A stretch of 64,000 nt of DNA from Heterohyrax brucei (GCA_028571685.1 CM053141.1:78539833-78603832), one strand, 5' to 3'. Counted from the stretch's first letter, positions 29,534 through 41,635 are shown. Notes: generated from the letters alone by a model not told the origin. Numbers and translations are program-made.

Positions 29534-30221
29534 ATCATGTGAGTGGCCCTCCTCTATCAATTCAAACCCCTTTCAAATATACAGGTGCTCATCTGGGGTG
29601 CCTCACTTTTGCTGTCTGTTGAAGGACCTGGGCCACAGCTTGACACTGCCTGTCGCTGTATCATTTCACCCTAAGTTGCTGGCGCCTTCTTAGGCTCCTG
29701 ATGTTAACTGTACAAATTCCCCAACTATGCTGTCATACATGGTCTCTGTCTTTGATACCCTCAAATGTCACTTTTCTTTCATTTCATAGACATGAGAATG
29801 GCACTGAGGTTAAAGTGACACAAATTTTTATTTCCTTCATCACTTTCCACAAGGCCTAGGAAAAGATAAGACCAGCACATATCTTGCTGACTTCAGAATT
29901 GCCCCTTTTCACAGAGGCCCAACTTTTTCAAGCCAAGTGCTGGCACCCTGATTCCTTGGTTGAGAATGAATTTGTTTCCTGGGAACTTTCTACCATCTCT
30001 TTACCCACAGGCCCTCTGCTCCACTTAGCAAGGACTTGCTTAAACCTGCAGGATGGATACAGCTTATATTCTCAGTCTTGTAAGGGCTCCTCCTACTACA
30101 ATGGGATACCTTGAAGATGTTGAAGCAAAAAGTGTAAGTCTAGTTTGTTTGAAAGATATTACATGGCTAGGTCATAGAAAATGGCTGACCGTATTTTTCT
30201 GGGCTCTCCTTAGATAGAATA
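29534..30221. other. Unique intergenic sequence
   Basis: ORFs such as 29884-30114 have no recognisable similarity. No repeat recognised. Confidence 0.45.
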
Positions 30222-30440
30222 ATAATCATCAGCATTTGCTGGGCACCAGCATGCCAAGTGCTAGGCATATACTCAACTTGACAACCTGCAAGGTAAATCA
30301 TCTGATTTTACAGATGAGGAAAGAGGCTTGAGGAAGTTAGGCAACTTTCCCAAAGTCATAGCTCTAGTTAGTGGGGGTCAGAGGACTAAAAGAGCTATGT
30401 TTCAGTCAAGTCCAACCTCATAGTCTATGTTCATATAAAT
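30222..30440 (+). mobile_element. MIR SINE
   Basis: The MIR core is clear: ATTTTACAGATGAGGAAAGAG, AAAGTCATAGCTCTAGTTAG, and GCTGGGCACCAGCATGCCAAG upstream. Confidence 0.85.
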
Positions 30441-31283
30441 TCAGCACTGTCAGATCAAGGCTTTTTAAAGTTAAGGGCTCTGAGACATCAAAGCAGTCAA
30501 GATCTGCACTGATTAAAACTGCACTTTACTGTGTTGTTTGATGAAATGCAGATATTCAAACTCAAACCAGCAAAGAAACTGGAGTCAGTTATACTCTCAT
30601 TGCTAAACTGCCATGAGTTCAGTGAAATCACAGACTTTGAAATACTGCAGAACTATTTAGTGGAAATTAAGTCACCATGTCTGAAAATATACTTGACGGC
30701 ACTTGGCTTGGCTGGGAATGCTTGAAGTTTCTGTGACTATGGAGTGCACATATTTCTAGTAAGTTGAAAAAAACATGCTAAGTGACAATACACAGTTTTC
30801 CTGAAATTAGTTGAAATTACTAAAACTGGTTTGAAATTCCAGGTTGTTTCAAGCTTCAGTCAAACAGAGTAATATTTGGTCCATCTACTAGAGAAAGAAC
30901 ATTCTCTTTTCTAAAACGGTCTATCTAAAAGCTGGGAATATATGCCTTTTTATCATTTATGATATCAAGAATCAAGTATATCAAAACTGGGAAGAAATCT
31001 GAATTAATACAGTCCAAGGTTGTGAAAAGGGGCTAGTCCATGAGTATTACATGGCAAGATATGAATATTCAGACTGCTTTAAATATGAAAATGTAATTGT
31101 GTGTGTTTTTTTCCTCTTGGCACTAGAAAAAATACAATGCAAATGTTTATATTTTACCTCTTAGGGACACTTGAAGATTAGGTCACCAACCTCACCTACT
31201 TCTCCAGTCCTCAAGGAGAGACTCATTTTCTAGTTCCTAATGATCAAGATTCTAGATCTAACAGACCACCTAGAAATGACAAC
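30441..31283. other. Unique intergenic sequence
   Basis: ORF 30531-30725 (+) is short and unrecognised. No exon called. Confidence 0.45.
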
Positions 31284-31329
31284 AGTTTGAGGTAGTCGGA
31301 GCTAAGATGACAGAGTCACCAGATGCTTC

Positions 31330-31392
31330 CCGTGATCCTTCTAACAACAGCCAGCCAACCAAGTGCTGTCAAGTTGGATCCTACTCATGGCG
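31330..31392 (-). mobile_element. AfroSINE tail stub in L1 5' UTR
   Basis: Only the SINE 3' end (TGCTGTCAAGTTGGATCC, ACTCATGGCGACAAC) is present. The homologous L1 at 57380 lacks it. Confidence 0.7.
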
Positions 31393-32392
31393 ACAACAAA
31401 GATTCAAAAAAACAAATAAATGGATTATACTGGATACACTAGGAGCCCTGAATATCAAAGGGAAAACCCACAAATCAGACTGTACAACAGTGAAGGGAGG
31501 ATAGGTCCTGAAGTACCTAGAGGTGGCCAGACCTGACCAGGCAGGATTTTGCACCCTGCAAAAGAATTGGTATCTGCCTGCACAGTGAGCAAATTGGCAG
31601 CATTCAGAGAGTGTCTTCCTCAATAGAGAACCTCAAGCAGATTCTGCCTAAGCCTCCAGAATCAGAGAAGAGTGACATTTGTTTGTTAAAAGGTAAGTGG
31701 TTGCATCTAACCTACCAACAGCAGATCTAAATTTCCTTCAGGCTAAACCTCTCTCCTTTTCCCTAGTGTTTCCCTCTCCCTTCTCTGTACTATAGAAGAC
31801 TCTAAATTCTGACCCTCTACCTGGGCCATAAGTAGAAGTAGTACCTGTTATGCATTCACCAAGCTATTCTCCCAGACTTAGAGAGGGAACAATTTATAAA
31901 TGGGGGCGGGGGGGGTAGAGAATCTGCCAACTCCCCTAAAACTCAGGGCAGAAACAGGTCTTTTGCCTAGGCACAGATGGTTATCAGCCTCCTACCTGTC
32001 TCTGAGTGTGTAGCCACTACATGAGTCTATACCAATCACCCTTGCCTAGCTAGGACTGTAAGAAGAGCAAGCACCACACACATGGCCACTGACTACCAGG
32101 GCACTGAGCTGAATATATACAAGAAAAGTAAACTGATGTCTGGGCCCACGCACCTAGTGACAGCTCTAACCATCTGATGACAAGACATAATGATCTCTAA
32201 GGCACTAATAATCACACAACTCACATGACCAGTGTCTAGGGGCATTTCAAAATGAAATGAAAAATTAAGTTAGAACACAGTAAACAAATATAAATAAATT
32301 ACAATTTTCTCATGACTTAAGACAACAGTCAATACCAAGTCATTGAAGGGGGCATACCACAATGGCTTCAGAAAGCTCCTAAAGCAAGTACA

Positions 32393-32628
32393 TGAAAAAG
32401 GTCTTACTCATGTGCCTTGGACACGTTATCAGGAGTGACTAGTCCGTGCAGCAGTACATCATGCTTGGTAAAGCGCCACCAAAACAGAGGGAGACCCACA
32501 GTGAAATGGACTAACATAATGGCAACAACAGTAGGCTCAAGCATTACAGGATTATGATGAGGACGGTGCATTACTGGGCAGTGTTTCATTCATCTGTACA
32601 TCGGGTTTGTACAAAACAAGCAATAAAA
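32393..32628 (+). mobile_element. RTE 3' end inserted in L1 ORF1
   Basis: CATGTGCCTTGGACACGTTA to GTGTTTCATTCATCTG is the RTE terminus. L1 ORF1 resumes at about 32629 (AACTTCCAGATGAACAG), as in the uninterrupted copy at 58390. Confidence 0.78.
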
Positions 32629-33280
32629 AAACTTCCAGATGAACAGAACTTCCTAGAATTATCAAATGTAGAATACAGAAGATTAGTGTTTAGAACTCTT
32701 CAAGGGATCCAGGAAGGAGATCAGGCAAAGCACAGCAGAGCATAAAGAAAGACAGAACAGAATCCAAGAAATTCTTGAGCAACAATACAGCAATATTAGT
32801 TTCAGATACAATAGACTTTAGAGTAAAATCCACAATAGTAGACAAGGACAATATATAATGATCAAAGGGTCAATACATCAGGAGGACATAAACTTATTAA
32901 ATACTTATGCACCCAATGATAGGGCCCCTAAGTACATCAAATGAACTATAACAACACTGAAAAGTGAAATAGACAGCTCCACAATAACAGCAGGAGACTT
33001 CAAACACTTTGGGAGACTGACTGAACAACCAGTAAAGGTGAGTACAGACATGGAAGATCTAATGGGATAACCATCAAACGTGACTTCACAGACATATACA
33101 GAACACTGCACATAACAACAGACGTGTACTTTCTTCTCTAATGCATGTGGAGTATTCTCCAGAATAGACCAGATATTAGGCCACAAAGCCAGTCTTAACA
33201 TAATCCAAAGCACTGAAATGCTGCAAAGCATCTTTTCGGACCATAAAGCCATAAAAGTCAAAATCAATACCAGAAATCAA

Positions 33281-34327
33281 ATGATGCATTGCATTGGGCA
33301 AATCTGCTGCAAATGACCTCTTTAAAGAGTTATAAAAGAAATATGTCACTTTGGGGACTCTCATGAATTGAAGTGTGTTCCCCCAAAATACCTGTCAAGT
33401 TGGATGGGCCATGATTTCCATTATTGTGTGACTATCCACCATTTTGTCATCTGAAACAATTTTACTATATGTTATAAATCCTATTTCTATGATGATGAAA
33501 TGTGATTATCGGCAGTTAAATTAATGAAGCAGGACTCAGTCTACAAAACTAAGTTGTCTTGAGCCAATCTCTTTCAAGATCTAAAAGAAAGAAGCAAGCA
33601 AAAAGACATGAGGAGCTCATACCATCGAGAAAAAGGAGTTACAAAATTTCATGTCCTTTGGACCCAAGGTGACTGTAGTGAGAAGCTCCTCAACTGGGAA
33701 AGATTGATAACAAGGACCCTTCTCCAGAGCCAGCAGAGAACGAAAGTCTTCCCCCAGGGCTGGAACCCTGAATTCACATTTCTAGCTTCCTAGACTGTAA
33801 GAGAATAAATCTATCTGTATTATAGCCATCTCCTTGTGGTACTTCTGTTACATCAGCCTTAGATAACCAACACAGGGACTAAGGTGTAGCTGACCCAAGC
33901 CACGGTATTTTTAAATCACTTCATATGCATGTAAAAGCTTGAAAATGACTAAGGAAGATAGAAGAATTGATGCCTTTGCTTTTTGGTTTTGATGAAGAAT
34001 ACTGAATATACCATGGACTGCCAGAACAACAAACAAATCTGTCCTGAGTGAAGTATAGTCCGAGTGCTCCTTAGAAGCACAGTTTGACTCATGGACTCTG
34101 GATGTGTAATCAGGAGTGACCAGTTAGTGGAGAAGTACATTACATTTGGTCAAATGTCAGTGTAGAAGAGGAAGACCCTCAGTGAGATGGATTGGCATAA
34201 TGGGTACAATAGGCTTAAGCATAAGAACAATTGTGATGACGGTGCATTACTAGGCAGTGTTTCATTCTATTGTACATATGGTTGATATGTGTTGGAACCA
34301 ACTAGATAGCACTTAACAATAACCACA
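33281..34327 (+). mobile_element. RTE 3' region, split by a solo LTR
   Basis: 33281-33359 (GCATTGGGCAAATCTGCTGC, ATGTCACTTTGGGGACT) and 33875-34327 (GGGACTAAGGTGTAGCTGAC to AGCACTTAACAATAACC) join colinearly. Confidence 0.83.
33360..33874 (+). mobile_element. Solo LTR, MaLR-type
   Basis: Flanked by GGGACT on both sides (33354-33359 and 33875-33880). Carries TTGAAGTGTGTTCCCCCAAA at the start and AATAAATCTATCTG near the end; it terminates CCAACACA. Confidence 0.86.
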
Positions 34328-34664
34328 TGCCTGTGGTTATAATCCTATTTGGTAATGAACTTTTCATTATTTTAATGATAAAGGATTAATGTAGAGTGTA
34401 TTTTCAGTCAGTCACTCTTGAGATATAAAAGGGACTAAACAAGCAGAACAGAGAGGAGGAAGAGAAATGCCAAGCCACATGAAGACAGCCAAGGAGCAGA
34501 AGCTAGAAGAAAAAAGTGCCTTTCTCCAGAGCCAATAGAGGAAGTCTTTCCTAGGACTGGAATCCTAAATTATAGCCTCCTAATCTGTGAGAAAATAAAT
34601 TTCTGTTTGATAAAGCCACCCACTTGTGGCATTTTGTGGTATTATAGAAGCACTAGAAAACTAA
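34328..34664 (+). mobile_element. 5' LTR of a MaLR provirus-like element (5'-truncated)
   Basis: Starts within the LTR at TGCCTGTGGTTATAATCC. Contains GAGATATAAAAGGGACTAAAC (TATA-like) and AAAATAAATTTCTG, and ends CACTAGAAAACTAAG. Next to it is TTTGGCACCAGGA, a plausible tRNA primer-binding site. Confidence 0.72.
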
Positions 34665-34777
34665 GAATTTGGCACCAGGATTGGAATATTGCTTTAACAA
34701 ATACCTAAAGTGTGAAAGTGGCTTTGGAAATGGTAATGAGTAGAGGCTAGAAGAGTTTTAAGGGGCCTAACAGTAAA

Positions 34778-34829
34778 ATAAAAAAAAAATCCACAACTGT
34801 CACGTTGATTCTGACTCCTGGTGACCCTG
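34778..34829 (-). mobile_element. AfroSINE tail stub
   Basis: A9 tract, then ATCCACAACTGTCACG and GACTCCTGGTGACCC; abuts the next SINE head-on. Confidence 0.65.
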
Positions 34830-34989
34830 GAAGCCCTGGTAGTACACTTGTTAAGTGCTACAGCTGCTAACTAGAGGTCAGCGGTTCAAATTCACCAGGA
34901 GCTCCTTGGAAACTACAGGGCAGTTCTACTCTGTCTATAGGGTTGCTATGAGTCAGAATCGACTCAGCGGCAGTTGGTTTGGTTTGAGC
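34829..34989 (+). mobile_element. AfroSINE
   Basis: Full-length-like: GGAAGCCCTGGTAGTACAC head to TTGGTTTGGTTTG tail. Body close to consensus. Confidence 0.9.
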
Positions 34990-35682
34990 AGTAAAAGACT
35001 AGAGTGCCTTGAAGAGACTGTTGGCAGAATTAGGGATGTAAAAGCAGATTCTTGTGACGGCAGAAGTGAGGACAGCTATAAAGAAATTCTGTATTAGAAC
35101 ACATATGGCAAAAAAAGAATGTTGCTGGAAATGTAGATGTTAAATGGGGTTCTGTGAGGTTTTAAATGAAAATGATGAACAATGTGATTAGACAATGGAG
35201 GAAGGGTGATGCTTTTTATGCAGTGGCTGTGAATTTAATTATGTTCAAACGTTTGGTGGCAGGTGTAAGTGATGAAGTTGGGTATCTGGCTAATGAGATT
35301 TATAAGGAAGATCTTTAAAGAGCCACATGACTTCTCCTTACTACTTATAGTAAAATGCAACAGGGAAAGAGATGGACTTAAAAATGAACTGCAAAATGAA
35401 AAAGACTTGTAAAATTCTGTTGTATAAACTAAGGACAAGTGTCCTAGAATTTTCTTGAAGAACATGCTTACACAATTTTTGTTAAGGAGATTAAGCCTTT
35501 AACTGATGGATCTAACCAATTACGATAGCAGAAAATCCATAAGCTTCAATTAAAGAAGAAAAAGAAAGAATGAAAGAGAAAATACTATCTGCTTTTTGGA
35601 TTTCTACATGCAAGAAAGATGCCATAGGAGCTACACTTGTTGTCCTCCAAGAAAAGAAAAGAACCATCTGTGGGCCACTTGG

Positions 35683-35844
35683 AAAACCAAATCTACTAGC
35701 TGTCAAGTCGATTCTGACTCATAGTGATCCTACAGACACAGTGGAACTGCCCCATGGAGTTTCCAAGGAGCACCTGGTGAATATGAGCTGCTGACCTTCT
35801 GGTTAGCAGCTGTAGCAATTAACCACTATGCCACCAGGTTTCCA
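35683..35844 (-). mobile_element. AfroSINE
   Basis: Antisense, near-consensus body (AGTCGATTCTGACTCATAGT). Confidence 0.9.
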
Positions 35845-36676
35845 GGGGTCATTTGGAGATCAGCAGAATTATTGGAAGTAGTGTGGGAAACAGAGCTGCT
35901 TCAGTCTCCAAGGGTAAAGCCATGGCTTCTGGACAGCAAAGGTAAAGCCAAGGCCTGAGAAGTGCCAAATGTGAGGTCTTCATCAGCTTGGTTCCAGAGT
36001 GTGAGGGCTGTCGTTCAGTTTGGCCAAGTGGATGAGGCCACTGCCCAAAGTTGAAGGGGTAAGGCTGCTGTGCTCAAAGGACAGAAGAATGGGGCTTGCC
36101 AGGGCCACGGAGATGGGGTTGCCACTCAGATGGACTAGGAAAGCAGAGCCCCTAAAGCTGAGGGGGCAGAATTGCCATTCCAATGGGCCTGAAAGGCAAA
36201 GCTGAAGCCCAAAGCCCAATGACCTTCATGCAGAATTTCAAGAGCAGGTCAACACTCAGAGGCTAGAAGGTGAGGCTGTTGCTCAGATGGTCTCAGAAAA
36301 CAGAGGATTATTTTCAAGCCTTGAGAACTAATGCAATTTTTCTCTATGGGGTTTTGTACTTGCTTGGTGCTTGTTATCCCTTCTTTCACTATAATCTCTC
36401 TCACTTGTAATGGAAATACCTACTTTGTGACTGTTCCACCATCATACTTTGGAAACAGAATACTGGTATACTAGATTTTACAAGTTCATAGAAGAAGAAG
36501 AGGAATTTTGCCCCAGGATGGAATATGCCTAACATCATACTCATATTTGATTTAGATGCTTCAGAAGGTAAGATTTGGCCTTGGAGTTGATTTAAGACTT
36601 TTGCAATGATGTGACGGGGTGAATGTCTTTGGAATGTGGCAAAGACATGAATCTGGGGGACGGGCAAAAGGTAGAA

Positions 36677-36736
36677 TGTTATGAATTGAATTATATCCCC
36701 CCAAAATATGTTTTATAAATCCTAACCTCTGATATG
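36677..36736 (+). mobile_element. 3' LTR of the MaLR element, first piece
   Basis: TGTTATGAATTGAATTATATC, then CCCCCC and AAATCCTAACCTCTGAT. The LTR stops after 60 bp; what looks like its continuation lies at about 39318. Confidence 0.7.
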
Positions 36737-37972
36737 GAGACCTTAAAAATTGTTACGGGGTATCTGATCTGAGTAAGAGAAGCTGGAAGTGGGGTCAAGT
36801 TTGAAATTCAGTCTTTTTGAAAAACCTGTAGAACCAGAAAAGTAAACTGGTTAGGGAAATTTCTGTCTGTTAGATGGTATCTAACAGAAGGTGGTTTTTC
36901 CTGGTAACAAAGCCAAGGAGCTTTCTCCAGCCAGAAATACTGTGACTGCTCTGTGAATTCCTATGGTTGTTAAGTGGTAACTAACCAAAAAAGCACCCAT
37001 ATTGCCAAGTAGAAGCTATCTTATCTCACAAAGAACCAATCAGAATTTTGTTAGCTTGTTTCCAAAAGAGGCTTAGCAGAAACAAAGCAAAACTGTAAGC
37101 CATCAATCAGTGGAATGTCACTTAAAACAAAAAATCCACTTCCACTGAGCGGATGCTAACTCATAGTGACCATATAGGACAGAGCAGAACTTTCCCATAG
37201 TTTCCAAGAATTGCTCGTGGATTTTTAGCTATCTTTTGGCTGGCAACCAAGCTTTTAACTTACTGCACTACTAAGACTGCAGTGTCGCTAAGTAGGTAAC
37301 AGATTGACAAAAGCTCTGTGAAACAACAATTATTCAGGTCCCACTTTGTTATTCTAGCATTGAAAAAGTGTATCTTGACTTCTTTTTACTCAGGATAAGC
37401 AAATCAGACAGCTGGCTGCTTACTCACAGTCTATGAAAACTAATGAATTCAAGATTGGCTGGTAAGATGGCAGGCTGCTAAATTACAGGCTATGAGCCAG
37501 CCAAGAGGCTGACAAATCTCAAGATCAGGTGGCAGTATGGCTGGCTTCTGGCTCAAGTTCTAAGAACCAGAGGTCAGATGATGATGAGCCGGATGCAGGA
37601 ATCACAGCAAGCAAAAGCCAGCAAGCTTTGCCAGAATGTCCATATATATTGAATACAGACCACATCCCCAAGGATATTCCCCTTATAGCTAGATGATTGG
37701 CTGATCACATCAAATCACATCATGGAGATAATTACATACATCACAAAATGGAACTAACCACATCATTATGTAACTGCCAAATTACATCACTATGTAAATG
37801 CAAACCCCCTAAGAATCATGGTCAAGCTAGGCTGACATACAACCTTAGCCATTACAAGTAGATTCTGTTAGTGTCTTATGCCTGGTGTACACTGGCACGT
37901 CCTTCACTGCTGTGATCTTTGTATTTTGATTAAATTTGAATCCTGGGTTTTTTTCCCCATAAACTTGTATGC
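36737..37972. repeat. Unclassified insert, probably repetitive (contains an AfroSINE)
   Basis: Separates the two halves of the 3' LTR. 37400-37860 has the look of a multicopy LTR-like unit (GGCTGCTTACTCACAG, GCCGGATGCAGGAATCACAG, GCAAGCAAAAGCCAGCAAGC), but the family cannot be named. No coding frame recognised. Confidence 0.4.
37124..37280 (-). mobile_element. AfroSINE
   Basis: Antisense, older copy; ends TACTGCACTACTAAGAC. Confidence 0.8.
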
Positions 37973-39317
37973 TGTTGTTGTTACATGCTGTTGAATTGGT
38001 TCTGACTCATAGTGATGCCATATACAACAGAACAAAATGCTGCCTGATCCTGCACAATTCCCACATTACTTGCTATGTCTTAGTCCATTGTTGCACCCAC
38101 TGTGTCAGTCCATCTCACTGAGGGTCTTCCTCTTTTTTGTGGACCTTCTACTTTATCAAGCATGACGTCCTCCAGGAATTGATCTGTTCTGATAACACAT
38201 CCAAAGTGTATGTAGTTTTGTGCAGAATGTTTCTTCTTCTGGCAACTATGATATATTCAGTATTCTTTAACAGCATCATAATTCAAAGCCATCCGTTCTT
38301 CTTTGGTATTCCTTGTTCATTGTATAACCTCCCCATGCTTACGAGGAAATAGAAAATACCAGAATTTGGGTCAGATTCACCTTGGTCCTCAAAGTGAAAG
38401 CTCTGCTTTTTAACACTTTAAAGAGTTCTTCTGTGGATTTTAATGCTATACTAATATACATTATATGATTTCTTTGTCATTGATTGTAAATCCAAGTATA
38501 TGAAATCCTTGACAACTTCTCTATCACTTTCAATTGTGAAGATTTTTTTCTTTATACAGAGGTGGAATCCATATGGAGGGGTACAGTCTTTGAACTTCAT
38601 CAGTAAGTACTTCAAGCCCTCTTCATTTTCAATAATCAAAGTTGTGTCATTTGCATATCATAGTTTGTTAATGAGTCTTCCTCCAATTCTGGTGCCACAT
38701 TCTTCACAGAGTACTAGTTTCTCAGGTTAGCTGCTCAATACACAGATTGCTTAAGGATGGTGTTAGGATACAGCCTTGAAGTATACCTTACCTGACTTTA
38801 AAATATGCAGTATTCCCTTGTTCTGTTTGAACAACTGCCTCTTGGTCTATGTACAAGTTCTGCATGAGCAAAATTAACTGGCCTGGAATTCCCATTTGTT
38901 TCAATGTTATTCATTATCTTTCATGATCTACACAGTCAAATGCCTTTGTATAGTCAATAAAATACAGGTATACATCTTCCTGATACTCTGTGCTTTCTTG
39001 CATTCAGTAAGACCCATGTGACATCAGCTATGATATCTCTTGTTCCAAGCCCTCTCCTGAATCCAGCCTGAATTTCTGAAAGTTCCCTATAGATGTACTT
39101 CTGCCACCATTTTTGAGTTATCTTCAGCAAAGTTTACAACATGTGTCTGATATTAATGATTTTTTTTTTTTTTTATAATTTCTGCATTTGGATAGATCAC
39201 TTGTCTTTAGAATGGATATGAATAGGGATCTCTTCTAGTCAGTCAGCCAGGTAGCTGTCCTCCAAAACTGTAAAGCATGTTCCATCATGGCAGTGACCAC
39301 AATCTTATACAACTGCC
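37973..39317 (-). mobile_element. RTE (BovB-like) LINE, antisense 3' part
   Basis: Reads as the reverse complement of the RTE 3' end and RT (TTGGTTCTGACTCATAGTGA, CTCACTGAGGGTCTTCCTC, CAGTCAAATGCCTTTGTATAG, CCTCTCCTGAATCCAGCCTG). The 5' part is absent. Confidence 0.85.
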
Positions 39318-39465
39318 AATGCCTGTGGTTATAAGTCCATTTGGGAACGCCTTGTTATGTTAATGAGATAGGATCAAAGTAAGGAGTATCTTGAATCAAC
39401 CCCTTCTGAGACATAAAATATATTAAACAAGGGTGCAGAACAAAGATAAAAAAAAACAAAAACCA
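39318..39465 (+). mobile_element. 3' LTR of the MaLR element, second piece
   Basis: ATGCCTGTGGTTATAAGTCC to AAATATATTAAACAAGGG aligns with the 5' LTR from 34328 onward. It takes up about where the 36677-36736 piece stops. The distal LTR is lost. Confidence 0.62.
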
Positions 39466-39879
39466 TTTTATATGCCTTTTGAATACTGGGAAAAGGTGTG
39501 ACCTCTGGATAGAAGCAACCTTGCTCATGGCTTGGTAAGTAGATGGCATCTTTTTGGAAATCTGGAAAACATTCCTTTCTCTGAACTCTTCTTATCCCTG
39601 TCCCAAGACCACAGTGCTTATCTAGAAAGTGGAATACAGCCTGGATTTCAACCCTCTGGCCATGAATTCCTGAGCAACGAACAATCCACACAACCCTACT
39701 GTACAACCCTGAGTGCACATGATCTGTAGGATAAATTCTTAGAAGTGAGTCATCGGTATGAATGTGCTTCTTTCCCCAGCTCAGTAGCTTCCTCACGTGG
39801 ATACACTAAAACACAACTGAAGACTTGAGAGAATCCCACCGCTGACCTCTGGATCTCTGTGCTTCCTCTTCTCTGGTGA
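39466..39879. other. Unassigned sequence
   Basis: Contains the minus-strand ORF 39374-39796 (140 codons), whose product I do not recognise and which starts in LTR sequence. Not called as a gene. Confidence 0.4.
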
Positions 39880-40430
39880 CCTACCTCCAAAATTCTGTTC
39901 TGGGCTCCCTAAACTTCAAACACTACTTGCTCAATTCATGGAGACCACTGGGCCCTGCCTGGGTTTGCTGCCCAGTGCCAGGCCAGAAAACCCCCTCTAG
40001 AGAGTGAGCTGGGATACTCCAAGTGTTCACCTGGCTCATTTTCTTTTTATCCTGGACCACTCTTCTCTGCTACAGATCAATATCTTGAGAATAATTTCAT
40101 ACATTTGGTCTGGATTTCCAGTTGTTTAAGGAACGCAAATATAGTTCCAGTTATGCTATGTTGGTCAGAAGTGGAAATCTCTGCAAACAAATGTTTAAAA
40201 TTTTGTTAAATATCCCAAAATTCATTTTCACATGGATTATACAAACTTCCACTCCAACTAATAAAGTTTAAGTACCTCTTACTTCACATACCAACCACAA
40301 GCAGAATATTATCAAAATTCTTTGACCTTTACTGACTTGATAGGTAAAACAGTATCTTGCAACAGTTTCAACTCGCACTTAACTTCTTAAACAGAACAGG
40401 GCCATGTGAGGGCCATAAACACTGACAATC
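39880..40430 (-). mobile_element. Old L1 (L1M), antisense 3' region
   Basis: TTCCAGTTGTTTAAGGAACG, GGTCAGAAGTGGAAATCTC and the AACTTCCACTCC region resemble an inverted L1M 3' UTR. Confidence 0.6.
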
Positions 40431-40466
40431 TGTGATGCCTCCTTCTCAGCTTACTCATACACTGCA

Positions 40467-40505
40467 CATATATATATACATATATGTGTGTGTATGTGTG
40501 TGTCT
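40467..40505. repeat. TA/TG microsatellite
   Basis: ATATATATATACATATATGT followed by GTGTGTATGTGTGTGTC. Confidence 0.88.
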
Positions 40506-41229
40506 TCGCTACCCATGATGCAACTTCTTTTTAAATGCAACTTAACATTAGTGCCTTAACACAAAAGTGGTATATGCCATTTTAACAGAATGAGATGAAC
40601 TGGATTATACAATTTTTAGCGGATGCAGGACACTAAGATTTTTACTTCTACCACATTTTCTACAAAAAGAATATCCCACATATTCTACAACAAACAAGAT
40701 TAGTCAGTGAATTTAGTCATTTTGGCAATCAACATAAAATTATATTGACCTTCCCCAAGGAAAAATTTACTTTCACTAATTTTGCTTTAAATGGCTCATA
40801 TTTAAATTTAAATTTTGATGCTTGTTTCATAATAAATATACAAATGAAAAAATAAAAAGTCAAAGAAAATTTAACATCAGAAAACAAATATTACAATTAT
40901 ATTTTATTTCTAGATAGAACTTTTATCTACTATGTTATAATTAAAAACATTTCTCTCTTTTGCTTTTACAAATACTTCGATGATTTCATCACAGTTTAGC
41001 TGCTGAACAATATCTACTTCCATATGTAATAAAGATAATGAATCAAGTCTTTTTAATCATTGTTGTGCACTGCAGTTTTTGAGTCTGTTTGGGGATGAAA
41101 ATGAGCATTCTACGAGTCTTTGCTTTGGATAGCTGGTACCCCTCTTTTGTTGATGCCCTAAGCATGTACTTAACTCTGCTGATTGGATAATCTGTCCCTG
41201 ATAATGAGTGATACTGAGACTCTTTTAAG
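40506..41229. other. Unique intergenic sequence
   Basis: AT-rich; nothing recognised. Confidence 0.4.
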
Positions 41230-41454
41230 ATATTTAGAAGTCATTTGCACTTCCTTTCCTGGAAGAACAAGTTTTCTTATTTAAGCAAAGCTTGCATATG
41301 GTGAAATGCACACATCTTAGATGTACAACATGATGTGTTCCCAAACATATACACAGGATTGCATTACAACTTCCTGGGCTCTTTGTGCCCCTTCCTCCAC
41401 TAAAAATTATTAAAAATTGTATTTTATGACTCCATTGATAAAATATCAGTATAA

Positions 41455-41635
41455 CCCAGACTATATTTACTATATATATAAAACTTGGTGGATAGCCCAG
41501 ACTATATTTACTATATATATAAATATATATATAAATAACCTGGTGGGTAAACCAGACCATATTAACTATATATATATACAGATACAGATATATATATGTA
41601 TACATATACACACACACATACATATATAACCTGGT
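41455..41635. repeat. Degenerate minisatellite with TA tract
   Basis: Three imperfect units. Each has CCAGAC(T/C)ATATT(T)A, then a TATATATA run, then a CTTGGTGG or CCTGGTGG element. It ends where a SINE head with the same CCTGGTGG begins. Confidence 0.75.

Larger units (their letters stand above)
31284..33280 (+). mobile_element. L1 LINE: 5' UTR, ORF1 start and ORF2 endonuclease, internally deleted
   Basis: Colinear with the second 5' copy at 57335 (CTAAGATGACAGAGTC, GAGCCCTGAATATCAAAG, CAGACCTGACCAGGCAGGA). ORF1 starts at 32363 (ATGGCTTCAGAAAGCTCC). At about 32810 the sequence jumps to ORF2 endonuclease (YAPNDRAPKYIK at about 32907). Most of ORF1 is deleted. It contains an RTE 3' end (32393-32628) and a SINE stub. 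Confidence 0.8.
34665..36676 (+). mobile_element. MaLR-like internal region (SINE-interrupted)
   Basis: Runs from the putative primer-binding site to a purine-rich tract (GGGGGACGGGCAAAAGGTAGAA) immediately before the next LTR. The 35840-36300 stretch, GC-rich and made of loosely repeated AAAG-CCAAGGC-like units, resembles MaLR internal sequence. There is no intact gag-like frame and no pol or env is visible. SINEs lie at 34778, 34829 and 35683. Confidence 0.62.

Noticed and set aside
39374-39796. 140-codon minus-strand frame
   Set aside because: Overlaps LTR and unassigned non-coding sequence; product not recognisable, no splice or promoter context.
41234-41623. 129-codon minus-strand frame
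   Set aside because: Largely the translation of a TA microsatellite (runs of I, Y).
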